NCBI RefSeq assembly: GCF_032854445.1
Contig: NC_088295.1
Span: 92,185,805-92,249,804 of the forward strand
Origin: Liolophura sinensis
Taxonomy: Eukaryota; Mollusca; Polyplacophora; Chitonida; Chitonidae
Direction: 5' to 3'
Length of the DNA stretch: 64,000 bases
Below, piece after piece: positions 23,371 to 64,000 of this stretch. The position numbers and the translations under genes were made by a program. Within the stretch, counting starts at the first letter, position 1. Each line of letters opens with the position of its first letter. The notes beneath the pieces are model-generated. The model ran no database searches, was not told the DNA's origin, and was given only the letters and a program-made list of their open reading frames with translations.

Positions 23371-23703
23371 GTGAGTGAGTGAGTGCTTGGGGTTTAACGT
23401 CGTACTCAACAATTTTTCAGTCATATGACGACGAAGGAATCATTAGGGTGCATGCACGTGTAATGTGCCTCCTTGTTGCAGGACGGATTTCCACCGCTCT
23501 TTTATTTAGTGCTGCATCACTGAGACGACTTACCGAAGGCAAGTAAGTCGCCCCGCCCGAGCCATTATACTGATACGGGTCAACCAGTCGTTGCACTATC
23601 CCCTTCATGCTGAACGCCAAGCGAGGAAGTTACAACTTCCTCTTTTAAAGTCTTAGGTGTGACTCGACCAAGGATTGATCCTGGATCTACCGGTCCCGAA
23701 GCG
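23371..23703 (-). mobile_element. Near-full SINE (gtgagtgagtgag tail type) with 13-bp target-site duplication
   Basis: It begins on the plus strand with gtgagtgagtgagtgcttgg and gtttaacgtcgtactcaac, so the element reads on the minus strand and ends in a run of actc. It is flanked by perfect direct repeats aacatatttctga at 23358-23370 and 23704-23716. The head, near 23700, has no tRNA match that I can assert. Its 3' end matches 5768-5833. Elements with this tail are common in molluscan genomes (established knowledge, recalled). Confidence 0.88.
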
Positions 23704-23716
23704 AACATATTTCTGA

Positions 23717-24776
23717 TGTCAGTTGTATATCCATTTATGATATGAACATCACTACTGTACATGTATGTTTGTGAGAGCTAAATCCAGCATCAGGTGAGGT
23801 TCTATATATCTCACCACTTGATTAATCATTGCAGACAGAAAACAACTCTACTAGATAAATAAATAGATAATTTATTAAGGCAGCTCATAATACATCTTAT
23901 ATACAAACAATCCAAATATGTAACTAACAATTTCAAAACACATGGTTAGAGAAAAACAGCATGAACAGAAAATATATCACAGCTATGCCTCAGGCTGGCA
24001 CAAAGTTTGTCAATGTCGGGTGATTTTCTCCAGTCAGCAGATTTGTCTCTCCCTGGCAGTCCAGATTATAAGCCTTGTTTGCCAGTTAGCCTTGTTTGCT
24101 TGTTAGGGCTACCAGGGTGTTTGCCACTGTTGTTTACTCCCAATTTAGCCACATATCCCTGTGTATCTAAAGCAATTCTATGATGGTTATCTCCACCTCA
24201 GTCTCCAAGGCGTGATGTCACGTTTCACTGTCATGTTCATGGCTCTATGTTCAATAATTTGAGAACAAGTATGAACATTTGAAAACAAGTATGACCAAAG
24301 CACTTCTTTAGTCCAACAAAATAAATGAGATTCAAATTAATAGTATGATACAAATCCCTGACACAAATTTAAACATTGAGAATGCTGAAGGGTAATAAAT
24401 TACATGTAAAGTATTATTCATGTTTTACAAGACCACTTCAAACAAATACATGAACAAAGTGAATTTCACTTAAATATACACTTAAATATTCACTTAGAAT
24501 ATATGCAATTTGGCTGCAATACATGCGCAATTTACTTTCACAGCTTAACAAAATATGTCCAAAAAGATAAGCACTGAAAAAAAGAGGACAGCTTTTAGGA
24601 CAGGATCGCTCTACTATAATTCTACAAGCAGCTGTTCACATGTTAACATTAAACATGGTGTTAGTTCAAGCATGATCATAGATTCTTATACCCCGTTCAC
24701 AATGGCAAAGTTAAACCGGTTCAACTTGCGAAAGTGGCTTGGCGCCAGTTTGACATCGCCCATGTGAAGGCTAAGT
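23717..24776. other. AT-rich gene-free stretch
   Basis: AT-rich with several short open frames. No gene or array recognised. Confidence 0.5.
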
Positions 24777-24889
24777 GGGGGCATTTAATCCGGTTTATTT
24801 GCCCCAGCTAGGGATGTGGCTTTAAGCCAGTTTCAGGACTGGTGCAGGTTTATCTGTGCCAAGTGAACCGTAACTGGATTAAATGCCCC
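24777..24889. mobile_element. Small foldback element candidate
   Basis: Near-perfect inverted repeats gggggcatttaatccggtt (24777-24795) and aactggattaaatgcccc (24872-24889) enclose about 75 bp. It could be a MITE or a stem-loop. I could not identify a target-site duplication, so the mobile-element call is tentative. Confidence 0.4.
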
Positions 24890-25149
24890 AGGTACATGTG
24901 TACCTCAAGTTAGCCAACCCAGCAGTTGTACTTTTATCTCCACAATCAAAGAATTTAGTAGTATAAATTTGATTTGTTCTTTAATAAGCTAGAATGTTGA
25001 AGAAATACAGTATGTATCTGCTTTAATAAACATACCATGGTGTGCCCATTTATCCCAATAATTATTTTCTTTCATAAACACAATCCTAAACAGCTGTAAC
25101 CATTAAGCGTGTCAGGGCCTGAGTAACAATGCCTTTTGGTAGGCTAGAA

Positions 25150-25465
25150 CAAGAAATTATCATGTGCAGTCTTCTGATCATGATACACACATGTAACAAC
25201 GATAATGTGTACAAAGCAAAGCAAGTTGCTTATTACTGTCATGTAAATAAAGTCCAATGACATTAACCAACAATCATGATACACACATGTAACAACAATA
25301 ATGTGTACCAGGCAAAACAAGTTGCTTATTACAGTCATGTAAATAAAGTCCAATGACATAAACCAACAATCGTGATACACACATGTAACAACAATAATGT
25401 GTACCAGGCAAAACAAGTTGTTTATTAATGTCATGTAAATAAAGTTCAATGACATTAACCAACAA
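25150..25465. repeat. 96-bp tandem repeat, 3.3 copies
   Basis: The marker aatgacattaaccaacaa recurs at 25256, 25352 and 25448, giving an exact 96-bp period. The unit also holds gatacacacatgtaacaac and tcatgtaaataaagt. Confidence 0.94.
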
Positions 25466-25836
25466 AAGCCGACATGAACCATTCAGACATAACGTTGGAC
25501 AAACAAAGCAAATCTCAAACGGTCTAAGGCCAGAGAACAAAATGTATATCTGAATAGCTATGGTAAACACGAACTTGTAATATATCCCCAAAATCAAGCT
25601 TGCACTAAAATGGACAATAAATGAAAAAAGGGATAGTTATAGCAGTTCAACACCCAAATGTTTAAGACCACTACACTTTCATTTTTGCAAAAAGCAGATA
25701 CTTATGTAGGACTCTACATGATATTAATTATCAAGCCCCTCATTTTAACACAGAAAATTACCAATTTCTTCAAGAAACTCTTACACAAAATGGGCTTTAA
25801 CAAGCAATGATTTAACTTAAAATCATGGTGTACCAA

Positions 25837-25842
25837 TTTATT
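25837..25842 (-). promoter_or_regulatory. Candidate polyadenylation signal of the receptor gene
   Basis: tttatt on the plus strand reads AATAAA on the minus strand about 420 bp after the stop codon at 26263. It would give a 3' UTR of about 430-450 nt. The region is AT-rich and other matches exist further on, so this is one plausible site only. Confidence 0.35.
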
Positions 25843-26262
25843 TCATGACATCTCTGATTTAATCTCTTCTCAGGCCAATTCCATGTATATTTCGGGGCAC
25901 ATATAAAACATATAAAAAGCACCCTATATATATATATGTGGAATTCTGCCAATTAAAAGGTCAGTGTTAGTAATGTACAAGTAGTTGTTACCCTAAATTG
26001 ATAAAAAGCATCATTTACTTGCATGCTGCGCATATCATGGAAGATACATGTAGTTCCATTTACAGGAATACCGCTGTTCACACACACATGCATGATTTCA
26101 CTGTGTCTTCCTCAGAGAATGGAAGCTTCTTCAAGTCCTGTTCAATGTACAACACATCACAAAAAATAGTCCATAGCAGTGTTCATGGGAGTTATGTGCA
26201 CAGATACACACAGAGTCACACATGCTCCCTCCCCTCCCCGACTCCCCCCCATGAACCGCTCA

Positions 26263-61725
<35,463 letters not shown>

Positions 61726-61829
61726 CTGCAGAACACCCAAACAAGCATGTCAGTACACAGACGTTTCAGTCTTGAAAAAGGACTGGTTAATACACAGGAA
61801 AGGTTAATACAGACTGAGCCTCTATAACG

Positions 61830-62115
61830 ATATGGCTCATGCGGACTACTGTATAAAAATGTAAATGACGTGGGGATTTCTTCAAAGATATGGCGGATGT
61901 GGACTACTGTATAAAAATATGGCTGACGTGGACTACTGTATAAAAATATGGCTGATGTCGACTACTGTATAAAAATATGGCTGAGGTAGACTACTGTATA
62001 AAAATATGGCTGAGGTAGACTACTGTATAAAAATATGGCTGATGTGGACTACTGTATAAAAAATAAGGCGGATGTCGACTACTGTAAGAAATGGCTGATG
62101 TGGACTACTGTATAA
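61830..62115. repeat. 29-bp tandem repeat, about nine copies
   Basis: Core: atatggctgatgtggactac then tgtataaaa. Copies grade rightward into the 41-bp unit of the next feature. Confidence 0.88.
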
Positions 62116-62265
62116 AAGAGTGACTGATGTGGTGATCTGTATAAAGGAAGGGGCTAACAGATGTGGGTTCCTGTATAAAGGAGGGGACTGATATGGCATG
62201 GATGCAGATTTCTGTAAGAGTATGGGGCCGATATGGGATGAATTTGGATTGCTGTATAAAGGAAT
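62112..62265. repeat. 41-bp repeat block, about four copies
   Basis: ggggactgatatgggatgga and tgcagatttctgtataaa type units; the same unit forms the array at 63570-64000. Confidence 0.8.
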
Positions 62266-63104
62266 AAAGGACTGCAGGGCTTCATACAAGTTGATTTTAC
62301 GCAGTATTTGGTGGTAAAATTCAGTCAAAAACTGAATACTGGGATTACAAAAGTTCAATTCTGGTACAAACATTCAAATTTTTGGAGAAAAACTGAATTG
62401 CATTCAACAACATATGCGTAGCATTGAGCAGTTTTCAGGTTAAAATGGCAAAAAGACGACCTACTTTTGCCAACACAGTTTGAGCAAATGGACTCAAGCT
62501 GTGTTGGGCCCCCACCCACAGTGTTCAAAGATGAACTGCCACCACAGAAGTCCTTCACTGTCCTGATTAGAGACCAAGCATCCTTTTGACACTTAATGCT
62601 AATCACATAAGCACCTGTGTTCAGCAAACATTGTGGTCAGTTTTAAGTTGGCATCAACCATTATGTTCTTCCACTCCTGAGGCCCCAACTTGAGCCTATT
62701 ATGTAGGTGCCAGAAATGTATAGTTTGGGACATCCCATATTAAGCAAAAAGGTTAGTCAGGTATACGTGTAAGGATAATTTTCTCCCCTCAATAGCATGT
62801 CATGGATCATGTAATTTGTATGCTTTCCCGAGCTGTCACTGACAATCAACCCACTAATGCCAAGGAAACTTTGGTGGATAGGAAGTGTATCCTTTTACGG
62901 ATATATTGTTGCGATGTGAAAACCGCAGTAGAGGCACTTTAAAAGACAGGTGCATTTTCCAAAAATTCGCACAGGGAAGTTCATATAAAAGGACGAGGCT
63001 GATGTTTCACCTTTAAACTTCATGCAACACAACATGATCTTGGCTCCCCTCTTCCTAAAGTATAAGTGTTTTACAGGTGATGTAAATTATATCAATGCTA
63101 TTCA
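62266..63104. other. Sequence 5' of the first visible receptor exon, nothing recognised
   Basis: Lies in the intron before exon 61543-61725. A 90-codon minus-strand frame at 62355-62627 contains several cysteines but does not match the phase-1 exon pattern of the gene. Confidence 0.5.
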
Positions 63105-63255
63105 GTGCTCTGAGGTGAGGCTCCCTTGGGTGCCTACTCAACATAGCCAAGTATACAATGTAGCTGTAAGGAGGATTTTCTAGTGCTTCCTTTTATAAAA
63201 AAAATTATCCTTCTGATGAAGGAGGAATCCTTTACATCATAAATACTGCTTACTT
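63105..63255. repeat. Dispersed repeat, copy 2
   Basis: Second copy of the element at 60918-61072, in the same orientation and about 2.2 kb away; nearly identical through ataaatactgctt. Confidence 0.85.
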
Positions 63256-63569
63256 AGCAAGACAAAATTTAACCAACAACAACTGAACCTACACGGTGTA
63301 TGATCATTTCATAATACATGTATATCTCTAGTCTGAGCCGGATAAGCCTTATCCCTGTATTTTGCACATGTCTACTTTTGATATAATGTTTGTTAGTTCC
63401 TTTCTTTCCTTTAACATAACATCTGCATATGCATCACCATTGTTTATAACTGTTTTATTATACAATGTACATGTATATCTCTGATCAGGATACTATACAT
63501 GTAAATGTATCTGTACATATGAACAATAAAATCATAATCAGAAATGAGCCTCACATGAAATTAATCTTT

Positions 63570-64000
63570 CTGTATAAAGGAGGGGGCTGATACGGCACAG
63601 ATGTGAATTTTTGTATAAGGCAGAGGCACAGATGTGGGTTTCTGTATGAAGAAGGGGACTGATATGGGATGGATGTGGGGTTCTGTGGACAGGAGGGGAC
63701 TGATATGAGATGACTGTGGATTTCTGTATGAAGAAGGGGACTGATATGGCATGGGTGTGGAATTCTGAATAAAAGAGAGAATTGATATGGGACGACTGCG
63801 TTGAAGAAGGGGACTGATGTGGGATGGATGTGGGCTTCTGTGGAAAGGAATGGGCTGATATGACATGGATGTGGAATTCTGTATAAAGAAGGGGACTGAT
63901 ATGGGATGACTATGGATTTCTGTACAAAGAAGGGGACTGATATAGGATGGATGTGGATTTCTGTATAAAGAAGGGAACTTAGATGGCATAGATGTGGAAT
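63570..64000. repeat. 41-bp tandem repeat running off the window edge, about ten copies
   Basis: Unit: gaaggggactgatatgggat, ggatgtggatttctgtataaa. Diverged copies; the array reaches the last base and probably continues. Confidence 0.9.

Noticed and set aside
62355-62627. 90-codon minus-strand frame considered as another receptor exon
   Set aside because: Cys spacing fits neither CCP, HYR nor EGF, and I found no phase-1 acceptor and donor pair around it.

Overview
The window looks like nuclear DNA from a lophotrochozoan animal, most likely a mollusc. The evidence is one large gene of short spliced exons with GT/AG borders, tRNA-derived SINEs of two kinds, an animal Tc1-type transposon, frequent acatgtac-type motifs, and about two dozen minisatellite arrays that I estimate cover close to a third of the sequence. 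Species cannot be read from the sequence; a brachiopod or other lophotrochozoan is not excluded.

Positions 1 to about 25,800 hold no protein-coding gene I can defend. They contain tandem arrays (30, 34, 22-23, 63, 85, 20, 60, about 31, 19, about 63 and 96 bp units), two SINEs with target-site duplications plus SINE fragments, a frameshifted reverse-transcriptase relic near 6.6-7.1 kb, a small foldback and long unremarkable stretches. The 85-bp satellite at 10.1-13.0 kb has a higher-order repeat of about 1.19 kb.

Positions 61,725 down to 26,263 (minus strand) hold the 3' part of one gene, reconstructed here as 39 coding exons (6,824 nt, 2,273 residues plus a partial first codon). Every exon phase matches the next and the model ends at a stop codon. 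From N to C it encodes four CCP/sushi domains, two HYR domains, a fifth CCP, a Cys-containing linker, three ephrin-receptor-like Cys modules, about 14 EGF repeats, a pentraxin/laminin-G-like domain, a third HYR, a CCP-like domain, a second linker, more ephrin-receptor-like modules, a transmembrane helix and a tail of about 230 residues. The extracellular order resembles polydom/SVEP1, but this protein is membrane-anchored. The first exons lie beyond position 64,000.

The introns are loaded with minisatellites, and in at least five places the repeat unit includes an exon-intron junction of this gene, so the array carries serial copies of a real splice site plus a few exon bases: acceptors at 39.8-41.6 kb and 27.7-27.9 kb, donors at 42.0 kb, 43.1-46.1 kb and 53.5-55.1 kb. 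A Tc1-like transposon with a full-length transposase frame but Asn in place of the first catalytic Asp sits inside one of these arrays. This coupling of minisatellites to splice sites is the most unusual signal in the window.
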